From Pseudomonas sp. FP2335 (GTDB lineage: Bacteria > Pseudomonadota > Gammaproteobacteria > Pseudomonadales > Pseudomonadaceae), in NCBI RefSeq assembly GCF_030687535.1, contig NZ_CP117437.1, forward strand, positions 744,001 to 808,000: DNA of 64,000 nucleotides, in the 5' to 3' direction. Position 1 is the first letter of the stretch. Each line of letters opens with the position of its first letter. Under the pieces are notes generated by a model. That model worked only from the letters and a program-made list of their open reading frames with translations, was not told where the DNA came from and searched no databases. The position numbers were made by a program, and so were the translations under genes. Shown here in pieces: positions 19,999-31,482 of this stretch.

Positions 19999-21066
19999 AT
20001 GCTGGACTGGAAAAACCGCGCAGACAGTACCAAAGGCCCCGCCCCCGAACCCAAGTCGGCCAACCGCAGCTACTTTCGCAGCCTGCTGATGAGCCGCGCC
20101 GTGCTCAGCCTGCTGGGCTTGTACCTGTTGGTCACGGGTGCCCTGGGGTGGTATTGGAGCGCAGAGCCGGCGCTGTTCCCGGTCCAGCAAAATGCGCAGA
20201 TTGCCGCCGAGAAGGAAGGCAAGCAGATGGTGGTGGGCTATACCACCGTCGAAACCCTCAAGACCGTGGTCGGCACTTTGCTGGACAAGCCCGGTGGCTA
20301 TATCTCCAACGACCGTTTCCCGCCTGGCCTGTGGATGGACAACATGCCCAGCTGGGAATACGGCGTGCTGGTCCAGGTGCGTGACCTGACCCGCGCCCTG
20401 CGCAAAGATTTCGCGCGTTCCCAGTCGCAGTCGGCCGAAGACGCGGACCTGGCCAAGGCCGAACCGCGCTTCAACTTCGACAACAAGAGCTGGGTGCTGC
20501 CTTCCAGCGAGTCCGAGTACCAGGAAGGCATCAATTCCCTGAGCCGCTATGAAGCGCGCCTGTCCGACCCGAACCAGCGCGGCGCCTTGTTCTATGCACG
20601 TGCCGACAACCTGAACAACTGGCTGGGTGACGTGGCGACCCGCCTGGGTTCGCTGTCGCAGCGCCTGTCGGCCAGCGTCGGCCGGGTGAAACTGAACACC
20701 GCGCTGAAAACCGAAGCCCTGGCGCCGGGTGAAGTGCCGCAGGTCGATGAAGAAGTGGTGGAAACCCCATGGATGCAGATCGACAACGTGTTCTATGAAG
20801 CCCGTGGCCAGGCCTGGGCGCTGTCCCACCTGCTGCGCGCCATCGAGGTCGACTTTGCCGATGTACTGGCCAAGAAAAACGCCACGGTCAGCGTGCGCCA
20901 GATCATCCGTGAGCTGGAAGCCTCGCAGGAACCGGTCTGGAGTCCTATGATTCTTAACGGCAGTGGCTTCGGCGTACTGGCGAACCATTCGCTGGTGATG
21001 GCCAACTACATTTCCCGGGCCAACGCTGCAGTGATCGACTTGCGTCAGCTCCTCAACCAGGGTTGA
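19999..21066 (+). CDS. DUF2333 family membrane protein
   Basis: This 355-aa protein has one N-terminal membrane helix (about 33-52, AVLSLLGLYLLVTGALGWYW); the rest is probably periplasmic. It matches the DUF2333 family in length and in segments such as GGYISNDRFPPGLWMDNMPSWEYGV. Its place beside gcbA and upstream of the NUDIX gene corresponds to PA4842. No function is established. Its TGA stop overlaps the next gene's start (TGATG), which indicates an operon. Confidence 0.88.
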   Translation: MLDWKNRADSTKGPAPEPKSANRSYFRSLLMSRAVLSLLGLYLLVTGALGWYWSAEPALFPVQQNAQIAAEKEGKQMVVGYTTVETLKTVVGTLLDKPGGYISNDRFPPGLWMDNMPSWEYGVLVQVRDLTRALRKDFARSQSQSAEDADLAKAEPRFNFDNKSWVLPSSESEYQEGINSLSRYEARLSDPNQRGALFYARADNLNNWLGDVATRLGSLSQRLSASVGRVKLNTALKTEALAPGEVPQVDEEVVETPWMQIDNVFYEARGQAWALSHLLRAIEVDFADVLAKKNATVSVRQIIRELEASQEPVWSPMILNGSGFGVLANHSLVMANYISRANAAVIDLRQLLNQG

Positions 21067-21605
21067 TGATGGACGCTACTCAAAACGAGGCCGCACACCG
21101 TGCGGCCTCTGATGCTGAACTGATCTGCTGGGTTGACGAAGAGGACAGGCTCCTCGGTCACCTGGTCAGGTCCGACCTGCGCCAGCGCGGTCTTATCGGC
21201 CGTTGCACCTTTATCTTCCTGTTCAACTCCAAGGGCGAGCTGTGTGTGCATCGACGCACCCTGAGCAAAGCCTTGTACCCCGGTTTCTGGGATACGGCGG
21301 CGGGTGGGATGGTCGCGGCGGGGGAGAGCTACGCCGATTCGGCGGCCCGCGAGCTGGAAGAAGAACTCGGTGTGGCCGGGGTAGCACTGGTCGAGCATGA
21401 TCACTTCTATTTCGCCGACGGCGACAGCCGGCTCTGGTGCAAGTCCTACTCTGCCGTGTGGGACGGGGCGCTGCGTTTGCAGCCCGAAGAGGTCATGGAA
21501 GCGCACTTTCTGCCCCTCGACGTTATCCTTCAGGAAGCTGAACAAAAGCCCTATTGCCCGGACGCCCAGGAGGGCCTGCGTCGCTATCTGGCCCTGCGTC
21601 GCTAA
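21066..21605 (+). CDS. NUDIX hydrolase
   Basis: This 179-aa protein contains a full Nudix box, GGMVAAGESYADSAARELEE followed by ELG, whose glutamates bind the metal that cleaves a nucleoside-diphosphate-linked substrate. The substrate cannot be read from sequence; the layout resembles the YfcD group, with Trp- and His-rich flanks (LCVHRRTLSKALYPGFWDTA). ATG codons at 21066 and 21069 are both possible; the first overlaps the stop of the DUF2333 gene, which suggests coupled translation. Confidence 0.92.
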   Translation: MMDATQNEAAHRAASDAELICWVDEEDRLLGHLVRSDLRQRGLIGRCTFIFLFNSKGELCVHRRTLSKALYPGFWDTAAGGMVAAGESYADSAARELEEELGVAGVALVEHDHFYFADGDSRLWCKSYSAVWDGALRLQPEEVMEAHFLPLDVILQEAEQKPYCPDAQEGLRRYLALRR

Positions 21606-21800
21606 ACTTGCATAAATTGGCGCGATTTGGCCCTTAGCAAGTCGGCTTTTTGCCGTTACACTGCGCGACTTTTCACCCGAGCCTTCCTGCTATTAGGAGT
21701 GGGGCGGTTCGGTAGCGCTGCCCCTGCCTGAGTGGGGCTTCGCGGTCGGTAGTCCCGTTGCGGGCACCGATCTGTCTTTGTCCTCCCAAGAGGATTGCCG

Positions 21801-22172
21801 GTGGCCAAAAAAGCCGCATCCTTCGCCGCCCTTGGTGGCCTGGTATTTTCCACCGACGCAGGTCGACACTGCCCGGACTGTCGTCAGCCCGTGGATTCGT
21901 GCACCTGCAAACAGACCCTGATCCCTGAAGGCGACGGTATTGCCCGCGTGCGACGCGAGAGCAAGGGCCGTGGCGGCAAGACGGTGACCACCATCACCGG
22001 CGTGCCGTTGGCCGAGGATGCCCTGAAAGAACTCGCCACCACGCTGAAAAAGCGTTGTGGCACCGGTGGCGCGTTGAAAGACGGCGTCATCGAGATCCAG
22101 GGCGATCACGTCGAGTTGCTGTTGGCCGAGCTGATCAAGCTCGGGTACAAGGCCAAGAAGTCCGGCGGCTGA
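21801..22172 (+). CDS. SUI1/eIF1-like translation factor (YciH type)
   Basis: This 123-aa protein has a C-terminal SUI1 domain (RESKGRGGKTVTTITGVPL ... VIEIQGDHVELLLAELIKLG). The N-terminus carries a cysteine cluster, HCPDCRQPVDSCTC, that could bind zinc. Bacterial homologues such as YciH bind the ribosome and influence start-site fidelity, but are not essential initiation factors. The GTG at 21801 is chosen because AGAGGA lies six bases ahead; the upstream TTG at 21795 lies too close to it. It follows the DUF2333 and NUDIX genes on the same strand, as PA4840 does. Confidence 0.9.
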   Translation: MAKKAASFAALGGLVFSTDAGRHCPDCRQPVDSCTCKQTLIPEGDGIARVRRESKGRGGKTVTTITGVPLAEDALKELATTLKKRCGTGGALKDGVIEIQGDHVELLLAELIKLGYKAKKSGG

Positions 22173-22316
22173 AAGCCTCTTCCCGACCTGTGTCTAAACT
22201 CTGTCCTGCAAGTGGGGTCCTACCTCTCGCGCAGGCAAATCGTCATTTTCATTCTTTAGACTGCGCCAGCCTCTGATAGGGGGCTGCGCCTTCGACTTCA
22301 TTTATAGGGGACTTCG

Positions 22317-24230
<1,914 letters not shown>

Positions 24231-24253
24231 GCACAGTCGACGGCGATCCAAGA

Positions 24254-24289
24254 TGTGGGAAGGGGCTTGCCCCCCTCCCACATTTTTTT
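24254..24289 (+). terminator. Rho-independent terminator of speA, overlapping the MATE stop codon
   Basis: TGTGGGAAGGGGC pairs with the CCCCCTCCCACA arm over a short TTGC loop and is followed by seven T. The stem resembles a REP arm, so a REP-like sequence may serve as the terminator. The final T-run shares bases with the stop of the convergent MATE gene. Confidence 0.92.
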
Positions 24290-25625
24290 ATCCAAGCCAC
24301 TGGTCCTGCCGGTTCAGTCGCCACGCAATCGCCCACAAAGTCAGGCTGCGCAGCGCCATGAACAGCAGGAAGGTCAGCCACAGCCCGTGGTTGCCCAACC
24401 CCTGCAACAGCCAGGCGAACGGCAGCGTCAACAGCACCGTCAGCAACATGCCATTGCGCATCTCCCGCGCACGGGTAGCGCCGATAAACAGGCCATCGAG
24501 CAAATAACTCCACACCGCAATCAACGGCAATACCGCCAGATACGGCAGGTAACGGTCAGCCGTTTCGCGCACGTTGGGGATGTCGGTCTGCATGGCGATA
24601 AACAAGTGCCCGCCGACCGTGAACAGCAAGGCAAAACCGACGCTGGCGATCAGCGACCAACCGCCGGCGACCACCAGTGAACGCCTTAGCGCCTGACGGT
24701 CGTGGGCACCGATGGCATGGCCGCACAGGGCTTCGACCGCGTGGGCCAATCCGTCCAATGCGTGGGCGGTCAGCAACAGGCCGTTGAGCAGCAACGCGTT
24801 GGCCGCCACGGTGGCATCGCCCAGGCGTGCACCTTGCACGGTGATCATGAAAAACACCGACTGCAGCGCCAGGCTGCGGATAAAAATGTCGCGGTTCACC
24901 GCCAGCAGCGGGCGCCAGCTCTTCCATCGTTGCAACGCAGCCCAAGCGATATGCCCGGGGTAGGCACGCAGGGCTTTTTGCGTGAGGGCCAGGCCGAGCA
25001 GGGCGCCGGTCCATTCGGCGATCACCGAGGCGCGAGCCGAGCCGACCACGCCCCAATCCAGGCCAAGCACAAACCACAGGTTCAGGGCGATGTTTACCAG
25101 GTTGGTCGTCAGCAGAATCGCCAACGGCGCGCGGGCGTTTTGGGTGCCGAGGAACCAGCCGACCAGCGCATAACTGGCGAGGGCGGCGGGCAAGCCGAAC
25201 AGGCGGGTGTGGAAAAAATCCTGGGTCAACTGATTGAGTTCGGGGGAGGGCTGCATCCATTCCAGCGCCAGATGGCTGAAGGGAATACCTACCGTGCCCA
25301 GCAACATCGCCAGCCCCAGCGCCAACAGTAACCCTTGCAGGAGGATTTGCCGCAACGCCGCACCATCATTGCGCCCAGCGGCCTGGGCAGCGAAACCGGT
25401 GGAGCCCATGCGCAGGAAGCCCATGGCCCAGGCCAGGAAGGTGTACAGGCTGGCGCCGACGGCCACGGCGCCCAACTGATGGGCGTGGGGCAAGTGGCCG
25501 ATGACCATGCTGTCTACCAGGGCCACCAACGGCACCGAGATGTTAGAAAGAATCATCGGCGCAGCTAAGGCCCATACACGGCGATGAGTAGGGCGGTCGC
25601 GCCAGTCGGTCAGTAAGGTGGACAT
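24288..25625 (-). CDS. MATE family efflux transporter
   Basis: This 445-aa inner-membrane protein has about twelve hydrophobic helices and the MATE N-terminal block RRVWALAAPMILSNISVPLVALVDSMVIGHL. MATE proteins export cationic drugs or metabolites in exchange for Na+ or H+; the substrate is unknown here, and the gene is similar to the DinF group. The ATG at 25625 has a strong GAGGAG seven bases upstream, so the longer frame from 25661 is rejected. It is transcribed alone and runs convergently into speA. Confidence 0.93.
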   Translation of the reverse strand: MSTLLTDWRDRPTHRRVWALAAPMILSNISVPLVALVDSMVIGHLPHAHQLGAVAVGASLYTFLAWAMGFLRMGSTGFAAQAAGRNDGAALRQILLQGLLLALGLAMLLGTVGIPFSHLALEWMQPSPELNQLTQDFFHTRLFGLPAALASYALVGWFLGTQNARAPLAILLTTNLVNIALNLWFVLGLDWGVVGSARASVIAEWTGALLGLALTQKALRAYPGHIAWAALQRWKSWRPLLAVNRDIFIRSLALQSVFFMITVQGARLGDATVAANALLLNGLLLTAHALDGLAHAVEALCGHAIGAHDRQALRRSLVVAGGWSLIASVGFALLFTVGGHLFIAMQTDIPNVRETADRYLPYLAVLPLIAVWSYLLDGLFIGATRAREMRNGMLLTVLLTLPFAWLLQGLGNHGLWLTFLLFMALRSLTLWAIAWRLNRQDQWLG

Positions 25626-25682
25626 GCAGGCTCCTCGGGAGAGCGGCATTGTAACCGGCACTCCTTGTCATCGCAGGACCAA

Positions 25683-25787
25683 TGTGGGAGCGGGCTTGCT
25701 CGCGAATGCGGTGGTTCAGTAATAGATGTGTCGACTGACACACCGCCTTCGCAAGCAAACCCGCTCCCACACAAGCCCGCTCCCACA
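25683..25787. repeat. REPIN with a duplicated end, upstream of the MATE gene
   Basis: The left arm is TGTGGGAGCGGGCTTGCTCG and the right arm ends CCCGCTCCCACA at 25771. The block CAAGCCCGCTCCCACA is then repeated to 25787, as at 7764-7868 and 60099-60203. It lies between the divergent MATE and alpha-2-macroglobulin genes. Confidence 0.92.
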
Positions 25788-25938
25788 TTTTGATCTTCAG
25801 TGTTTGTGGGATTTGGCTTGGCAACACTTCCTTTCAAGAACCAAACCACCCTCCGTCGGTCAATGTGAGCAGCACCTCATCAGCCCCACGCGGGCTGATA
25901 TATAGTTCATCCCTCGGCCCCCTAACAACGAGTGCCCC

Positions 25939-28900
25939 ATGCTTAACAAAGGATTGTTCCTGGCCTGCGCGCTGGCCCTGCTGAGCGCCTGCGATTCTTC
26001 CGAAAAACCGGCGGCGCCTCCTGCGCCAACCGTGACGGCAGCACCTAAGCCGGCCAAGGCGGTGGTGGACGTGGCAGCGCTGAAGCAGCGTTATGCCGGG
26101 CGTGAGTTAAGCGTGGTGGATGTGTCCGAGGTGCAGCTCGATGGGGCCAGCACGCTCTCCGTGAGCTTTTCCATTCCCCTGGACCCCGATCAGAAATTCG
26201 CCGACAAACTTCACCTGGTGGACAGCAAGTCCGGCAAGGTCGATGGTGCCTGGGAAATTTCCGACAACCTGATGGAGCTGCGCCTGCGCCATCTGGAGCC
26301 ACAGCGCAAGCTGGTGCTGACCATCGACGCCGGCGTGAAAGCGGTCAACGACGCCAAGCTCGCCGCCGAATACAGCGCCCGCCTGGAAACCCGCGACCTA
26401 CAAGCCACCGTCGGTTTCGCCAGCCGTGGCACCTTGCTGCCGACACGCCTGGCCGAAGGCCTGCCGGTGATTGCGTTGAACGTCGACAAGATCGACGTCG
26501 AATTCTTTCGCATCAAGCCCGAATCCCTGCCCACCTTCCTAGCGCAATGGGGCCGCAATAGCAGCCTGCAAAGTTATGAGGCCCGCGAACTGCTGCCGAT
26601 GGCCGACCTGGTCTACGGCGGCCGTTTCGACCTGAACCCGGCACGCAACACCCGTGAAACCCTGCTGCTGCCGATTGCCGGCCTCAAGCAATTGCAGCAG
26701 CCAGGCGTGTACCTGGCGGTGATGCGCGCTTCCGGCACCTACAACTATTCCCAGCCGGCGACGCTGTTTACCTTGAGTGACATCGGCTTGTCGGTGCACC
26801 GCTACGCCAATCGCCTGGACGTGTTTACCCAGGCCCTCGAAGGCGGCAAGGCGCTGGATGGCGTCGACCTTGAAGTGCTCGATGCCGACGGCCGCGTGCT
26901 GGGCCAGGGCAAGACCGAGAAGGGCGGCCACGCCGAGCTGCCGTTGCCGAAAAAAGCCCAGGTGTTGCTGGCCAAGCAGGGCGAGCAAACCAGCCTGTTA
27001 CGCCTCGACAGCGCGGCGCTGGACCTGGCCGAGTTCGACATCGGCGGCCAGCCGTCCCATCCGTTGCAGTTCTTTGTGTTCGGCCCGCGTGACCTGTATC
27101 GCCCCGGCGAAACCGTGCTGCTCAACGCCCTGTTGCGCGACAAGGACGGCAACGCGGTCAAGCCGCAACCCGTGAGCGTCGAGGTCCGTCGCCCGGATGA
27201 GCAGGTCAGCCGTAAGTTCGTGTGGGATGCCGACGCGTCCGGCCTCTATCAATACCCACTGCAACTGGCTGGCGAAGCGCCGACCGGGCGCTGGCAGCTG
27301 GTGTTCGACCTGGGGGACGGCAAGCCGCAGTTGTATGAATTCCTCGTCGAAGACTTCCTGCCCGAGCGCCTGGCGCTGGAACTCAAGGGCAGCGACACGG
27401 CGTTGAGCCCGGCCGATAACCCGGTCATCCAGGTCAGTGGCCGCTACCTCTACGGCGCCCCGGCATCGGGCAACCGCGTCAGCGGGCAAATCTATGTGCG
27501 GCCGTTGCGCGAAGCGGTCAAGGCGCTGCCGGGCTATCAGTTTGGCTCTGTCACCGAAGAAGAACTGAGCCAGGATTTCGAACTCGACGAAAGCGTGCTC
27601 GACGCCAAGGGTCAGGAAGAACTGACCCTGGAAAGCAAATGGGCCGACGCCAAGTCGCCGCTGCAACTGATCGTGCAAGCCAGCCTGCACGAGTCCGGCG
27701 GGCGCCCGATCACCCGGCGCCTGGTGCAGCCGATCTGGCCGGCCGAACAACTGCCGGGCCTGCGCGGGTTGTTTGACGGCAAGGAAACCAACGGCGATGG
27801 CCCGGCAGAATTCGAAGTACTGCTGGCCAACCCGCAAGGGCAGAAGCTCGCCGCGCAAAACCTCAAAGTGCGCCTGGTGCGTGAGCGTCGCGATTACTAC
27901 TGGAACTACTCCGACAACGATGGCTGGAGTTACCACTTCAACGAAAAATTCCTCAACCTCGACGAACAGACCTTGAACATCCAGGCGGGCGACACCGCCA
28001 AGGTCAGCTTCCAGGTCGAGTGGGGCCCTTACCGCGTCGAGGTCGAAGACCCGCAGACCGGGCTGGTCAGCAGCCTGCGCTTCTGGGCCGGCTACCAGGC
28101 CCAGGACAACACCGAAGGCGGCGCCGTACGCCCCGATCAGGTCAAGCTGGCGCTGGATAAACCGGCGTATGGCGACGGCGATACCGCCAACGTCACCGTG
28201 ACCCCGCCTGCCGCCGGCAAGGGCTACCTGCTGGTGGAGTCCGCCGAAGGGCCGTTGTGGTGGCAGGAAATCGACGTGCCGGCCGAAGGCAAAAGCTTCG
28301 CCGTGAAGCTCGACCCGAAATGGTCGCGCCATGATTTGTACGTCAGTGCCCTGGTGATTCGTCCCGGCGAGCGCAAAGCCAATATCACCCCCAAACGGGC
28401 CGTGGGCCTGCTGCACCTGCCGCTGGATCGCACCCAGCGCAAACTCGGCGTGACCCTCAGCGCGCCGGAAAAAATGCGTCCCAAGCAAGCGCTGACGGTA
28501 AAAGTCGCCGCCAAGAATGCCGATGGCAGCGTGCCGAAACAGGTGCACGTGCTGGTCGCGGCGGTGGATGTGGGCATCCTCAATATCACCGAATACCCGA
28601 CGCCGGACCCGTATGCCAGCCTGTTCGGTCGCAAGGCTTACGGCGTGGACCAGTTCGACATCTACGGCCAGTTGATCGAGGCTGGCCAGGGCCGCCTGGC
28701 CAGCCTGGCCTTTGGTGGTGACGCTGCGCTGGCCAAGGGCGGCAAGCGCCCGGACACCAGCCTCACCATCGTCGCCCTGCAAAGCGCACCCGTGACCTTG
28801 AATGAGCGGGGCGAGGGCGAAGTCAGCGTCAACATCCCCGACTTCAACGGCGAACTGCGCCTGATGGCCCAGGCCTGGAGCGATGATCGCTATGGCATGG

Positions 28901-30834
28901 CCGAAGCCAAGACAGTGATTGCCGCGCCGCTGATCGCCGAGCTGTCGGCGCCGCGTTTCCTTGCCGGGGGCGACCAGACCACCTTGGCGCTGGACCTGTC
29001 CAACCTGTCGGGCCGGGCGCAGAAGCTCGATGTGCAATTGAGCGTCGAGGGGCAGCTGGAATTGGTCAACCCTGGCGCACAAAACGTCGAACTCAAACAA
29101 GGCCAGCGCACCACCCTGCGCATCCCGGTAAAAGCCTGGGGCGGCTTGGGGCAGGGCAAGGTCAAGGTCACCGTGAATGGCCTCGACCTGCCGGGTGAAA
29201 ATCTACCGCCGTTCACTCGCGAATGGACCCTGGGCGTGCGTCCGGCGTATCCGGCATTGCTCAAGCATTACCGCGCGGTACTCAAGGATCAGCCGTGGAG
29301 CCTGCCAGCGGGCACCCTGGATCAGTTCGATGCGTCGGGGCGCGAGGCGCTGTTGAGCCTGTCGAGCCGGCCGCCGTTGAACCTTGGCGCGCAGATCAGC
29401 GCGCTCAAGGCCTACCCTTATGGCTGCCTGGAGCAGACCGCCAGCGGCCTGTACCCGTCGCTGTACGCCGACGATACGTTGCTCAAGCGCCTGGCGATCA
29501 AGGGCGAGCCGGATGCCGAGCGCAAGCGCAAGATCGAAATCGGCATCGAGCGCTTGCTGGGCATGCAGCGCTATAACGGCAGCTTCGGATTGTGGGGGGC
29601 TGACGGCGAAGAAGAATATTGGCTGACAGCCTACGTCACCGACTTCCTCCTGCGCGCCCGCGATCAGGGTTTCGCGGTGCCGCAGGAGGCCTTGAAAAAG
29701 GCCAGCGAGCGACTGCTGCGTTATGTGCAGGAACGCAACCTGATCGACGTCGATTACAGCGACAACGCCGACCACACCCGCTTCGCCGTGCAGGCCTACG
29801 CCGGCATGGTCCTGGCGCGCAGCCAGCAGGCGCCGTTGGGCGCGTTGCGCAGCATCTTCGAGCGTCGCAGCGATGCGCGCTCCGGGTTGCCGCTGGTGCA
29901 ACTGGCGATTGCGTTGCAGAAAATGGGCGACCAGCCACGGGCGGACCAGGCGTTGCTGGCCGGTCTGGCGGCGCAGCGCAATGCCAATGAATGGCTGGCC
30001 GACTACGGCAGCCCGTTGCGTGATCAAGCGATGATCCTGGCGCTGCTGGAGGAGAACGACCTGGCCAAGGGCAAGCGTGAGGAGCGCTTGTTCACGCTGT
30101 CGGATCAGTTGGCAGCGAGCCCGTACTTGTCGACCCAGGAGCGTAATTCGCTGTTCCTCGCCGGGCGCCTGGGGTTTGCCAAGCCGGAGTCGGACTGGAA
30201 AGTGCTACTGGATGGCAGTGCTGGACGCCACGAGTTGAATAACCAGCAGTCGACCCTGGATCTGGAGGGCAAGCTGCTTTCAAGCAACCTGAGCCTGACC
30301 AATCAGGGCGATGTGCCGGTTTACCAGCAACTGACGATTTCAGGTTACCCACAGGTGCCACCGGCGCCAGGTGGCGACAACTTGAGCATCCGCCGTGAAT
30401 ACCTGGGCATGAACGGCCAGCCGCTGAACCTGCGCAGCCTCAACAGCGGCGACCTGGTGCTGGTGCACTTGGCCGTCAGCGCCAAGCAACGTGTGCCGGA
30501 CGCCCTGGTGGTGGACCTGCTGCCCGCCGGCCTGGAACTGGAAAACCAGAACCTGGCACAGAGCGCTGCCAGCCTGGAAAACGCCAGCAGCCAGGTGAAG
30601 GAATGGCGTGAGTCGATGCAGAACGCGTCGCTCAAGCATCAGGAGTTCCGCGATGACCGTTATGTGGCCGCGCTGAACCTGGACGGTTCCGGCACCACGC
30701 ACTTGCTGTATCTGGCACGAGCGGTGACGCCGGGCACGTACCGCGTACCGCCGCCGCAAGTGGAGTCGATGTACCGGCCGAACTGGCAGGCGGTGGGCGA
30801 GACCCCGGCGGACTTGGTGATCAAGGGCCGCTGA
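25939..30834 (+). CDS. Bacterial alpha-2-macroglobulin lipoprotein (YfhM type, thioester)
   Basis: This 1631-aa lipoprotein has a signal peptide ending in a lipobox (LLSAC, lipid Cys18) and a Pro-Ala linker. A long series of macroglobulin domains follows, with the thioester motif CLEQ at C1163-Q1166 (YPYGCLEQTAS). Bacterial alpha-2-macroglobulins are thought to trap proteases that breach the outer membrane, using the thioester to bind attackers covalently. The intact CLEQ places it in the YfhM/ECAM type, not the thioester-less MagD type. It is paired with PBP1C (31431-33800), as yfhM is with pbpC in E. coli, which fits a periplasmic defence and wall-repair unit. A REPIN and a small opposite-strand gene lie between the two. 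Confidence 0.95.
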   Translation: MLNKGLFLACALALLSACDSSEKPAAPPAPTVTAAPKPAKAVVDVAALKQRYAGRELSVVDVSEVQLDGASTLSVSFSIPLDPDQKFADKLHLVDSKSGKVDGAWEISDNLMELRLRHLEPQRKLVLTIDAGVKAVNDAKLAAEYSARLETRDLQATVGFASRGTLLPTRLAEGLPVIALNVDKIDVEFFRIKPESLPTFLAQWGRNSSLQSYEARELLPMADLVYGGRFDLNPARNTRETLLLPIAGLKQLQQPGVYLAVMRASGTYNYSQPATLFTLSDIGLSVHRYANRLDVFTQALEGGKALDGVDLEVLDADGRVLGQGKTEKGGHAELPLPKKAQVLLAKQGEQTSLLRLDSAALDLAEFDIGGQPSHPLQFFVFGPRDLYRPGETVLLNALLRDKDGNAVKPQPVSVEVRRPDEQVSRKFVWDADASGLYQYPLQLAGEAPTGRWQLVFDLGDGKPQLYEFLVEDFLPERLALELKGSDTALSPADNPVIQVSGRYLYGAPASGNRVSGQIYVRPLREAVKALPGYQFGSVTEEELSQDFELDESVLDAKGQEELTLESKWADAKSPLQLIVQASLHESGGRPITRRLVQPIWPAEQLPGLRGLFDGKETNGDGPAEFEVLLANPQGQKLAAQNLKVRLVRERRDYYWNYSDNDGWSYHFNEKFLNLDEQTLNIQAGDTAKVSFQVEWGPYRVEVEDPQTGLVSSLRFWAGYQAQDNTEGGAVRPDQVKLALDKPAYGDGDTANVTVTPPAAGKGYLLVESAEGPLWWQEIDVPAEGKSFAVKLDPKWSRHDLYVSALVIRPGERKANITPKRAVGLLHLPLDRTQRKLGVTLSAPEKMRPKQALTVKVAAKNADGSVPKQVHVLVAAVDVGILNITEYPTPDPYASLFGRKAYGVDQFDIYGQLIEAGQGRLASLAFGGDAALAKGGKRPDTSLTIVALQSAPVTLNERGEGEVSVNIPDFNGELRLMAQAWSDDRYGMAEAKTVIAAPLIAELSAPRFLAGGDQTTLALDLSNLSGRAQKLDVQLSVEGQLELVNPGAQNVELKQGQRTTLRIPVKAWGGLGQGKVKVTVNGLDLPGENLPPFTREWTLGVRPAYPALLKHYRAVLKDQPWSLPAGTLDQFDASGREALLSLSSRPPLNLGAQISALKAYPYGCLEQTASGLYPSLYADDTLLKRLAIKGEPDAERKRKIEIGIERLLGMQRYNGSFGLWGADGEEEYWLTAYVTDFLLRARDQGFAVPQEALKKASERLLRYVQERNLIDVDYSDNADHTRFAVQAYAGMVLARSQQAPLGALRSIFERRSDARSGLPLVQLAIALQKMGDQPRADQALLAGLAAQRNANEWLADYGSPLRDQAMILALLEENDLAKGKREERLFTLSDQLAASPYLSTQERNSLFLAGRLGFAKPESDWKVLLDGSAGRHELNNQQSTLDLEGKLLSSNLSLTNQGDVPVYQQLTISGYPQVPPAPGGDNLSIRREYLGMNGQPLNLRSLNSGDLVLVHLAVSAKQRVPDALVVDLLPAGLELENQNLAQSAASLENASSQVKEWRESMQNASLKHQEFRDDRYVAALNLDGSGTTHLLYLARAVTPGTYRVPPPQVESMYRPNWQAVGETPADLVIKGR

Positions 30835-30860
30835 GATCTCAACTTGAAATGGGGCCTGAA

Positions 30861-30947
30861 TGTGTGCGGGCTTGCTCGCGAAGACGGAGTGTCAGCCAGT
30901 ACATCTGATACTGACATACCGCATTCGCGAGCAAGCCCGCTGCCACA
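30861..30947. repeat. REPIN after the alpha-2-macroglobulin gene
   Basis: A degenerate left arm (TGTGTGCGGGCTTGCTCGCG) faces CGCGAGCAAGCCCGCTGCCACA. Both arms carry a change in the same outer GGGAGC/GCTCCC block, partly compensating. It lies 27 bases past the stop and may serve as a 3' hairpin. Confidence 0.85.
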
Positions 30948-30969
30948 GGGGGGCTGGTTGTTTGGGGGA

Positions 30970-31263
30970 TCAGTGCACGACCCAGCTGAGCAGCCACAGC
31001 CCCAGCAGCAACCAGATAATCCCGAAGATGATCGACGCACGCATAAACGCCCGCACCGCCGAATACAGGAACAGCAGGCCAATGATCAGCGTGAGGATGC
31101 TGATGATCGAAGTGTCCATGCCCAGCGTACGTGAGAGGCCTTCGACAAAGTTGCCGCCAGCGTTGGTCAAGGCCCCGAACAATCCGCTGAGCCCATCGAC
31201 GATAAAGCGGATGACCGAACCGAGCGCTTGGCCCAGCCATTCGAAGAAGCTTTCTACCTGCAT
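30970..31263 (-). CDS. Small membrane protein between the A2M and PBP1C genes
   Basis: I do not recognise this 97-aa protein. The first half is an amphipathic, Gly/Phe-rich region (FFEWLGQALGSVIRFIVDGLSGLFGAL). The second half holds two close membrane helices (SIISILTLIIGLLFLYSAV and ASIIFGIIWLLLGLWLLSWV), which predicts an inner-membrane hairpin. An AGGACA lies ahead of the ATG. It is transcribed against the two flanking genes and lies between two REPINs. A role in envelope maintenance with its neighbours is possible but unsupported. Confidence 0.7.
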   Translation of the reverse strand: MQVESFFEWLGQALGSVIRFIVDGLSGLFGALTNAGGNFVEGLSRTLGMDTSIISILTLIIGLLFLYSAVRAFMRASIIFGIIWLLLGLWLLSWVVH

Positions 31264-31394
31264 GTGTGTGTCCTGATGAGAAGGTGGGCGTATCTGTGCC
31301 TTTGGTTGTGATTGCGCCAGGCTAGTTCCCTATAAGCATAGAGGTTTGCAGGTTAAATAATGGGTTTGCTTAGTATCGGATACCCACAATCCCA

Positions 31395-31482
31395 TGTGGG
31401 AGCTGGCTTGCCTGCGATAGCGGTGGGTCAGTGAAAAATTTACCAACCGCCCCACCGCTATCGCAGGCAAGCCCGCTCCCAC
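31395..31482. repeat. REPIN overlapping the start of pbpC
   Basis: The left arm TGTGGGAGCTGGCTTGCC continues to CTGCGATAGCGGTGGG, and the inverted arm CCCACCGCTATCGCAGG runs to GCCCGCTCCCAC. The loop contains the GTG at 31431 used by pbpC, so the element codes the first 17-18 residues of the protein. Confidence 0.93.

Noticed and set aside
26998..29100. 700-residue minus-strand frame inside the alpha-2-macroglobulin gene
   Set aside because: It is an antisense frame of a long GC-rich gene; no signal or motif.
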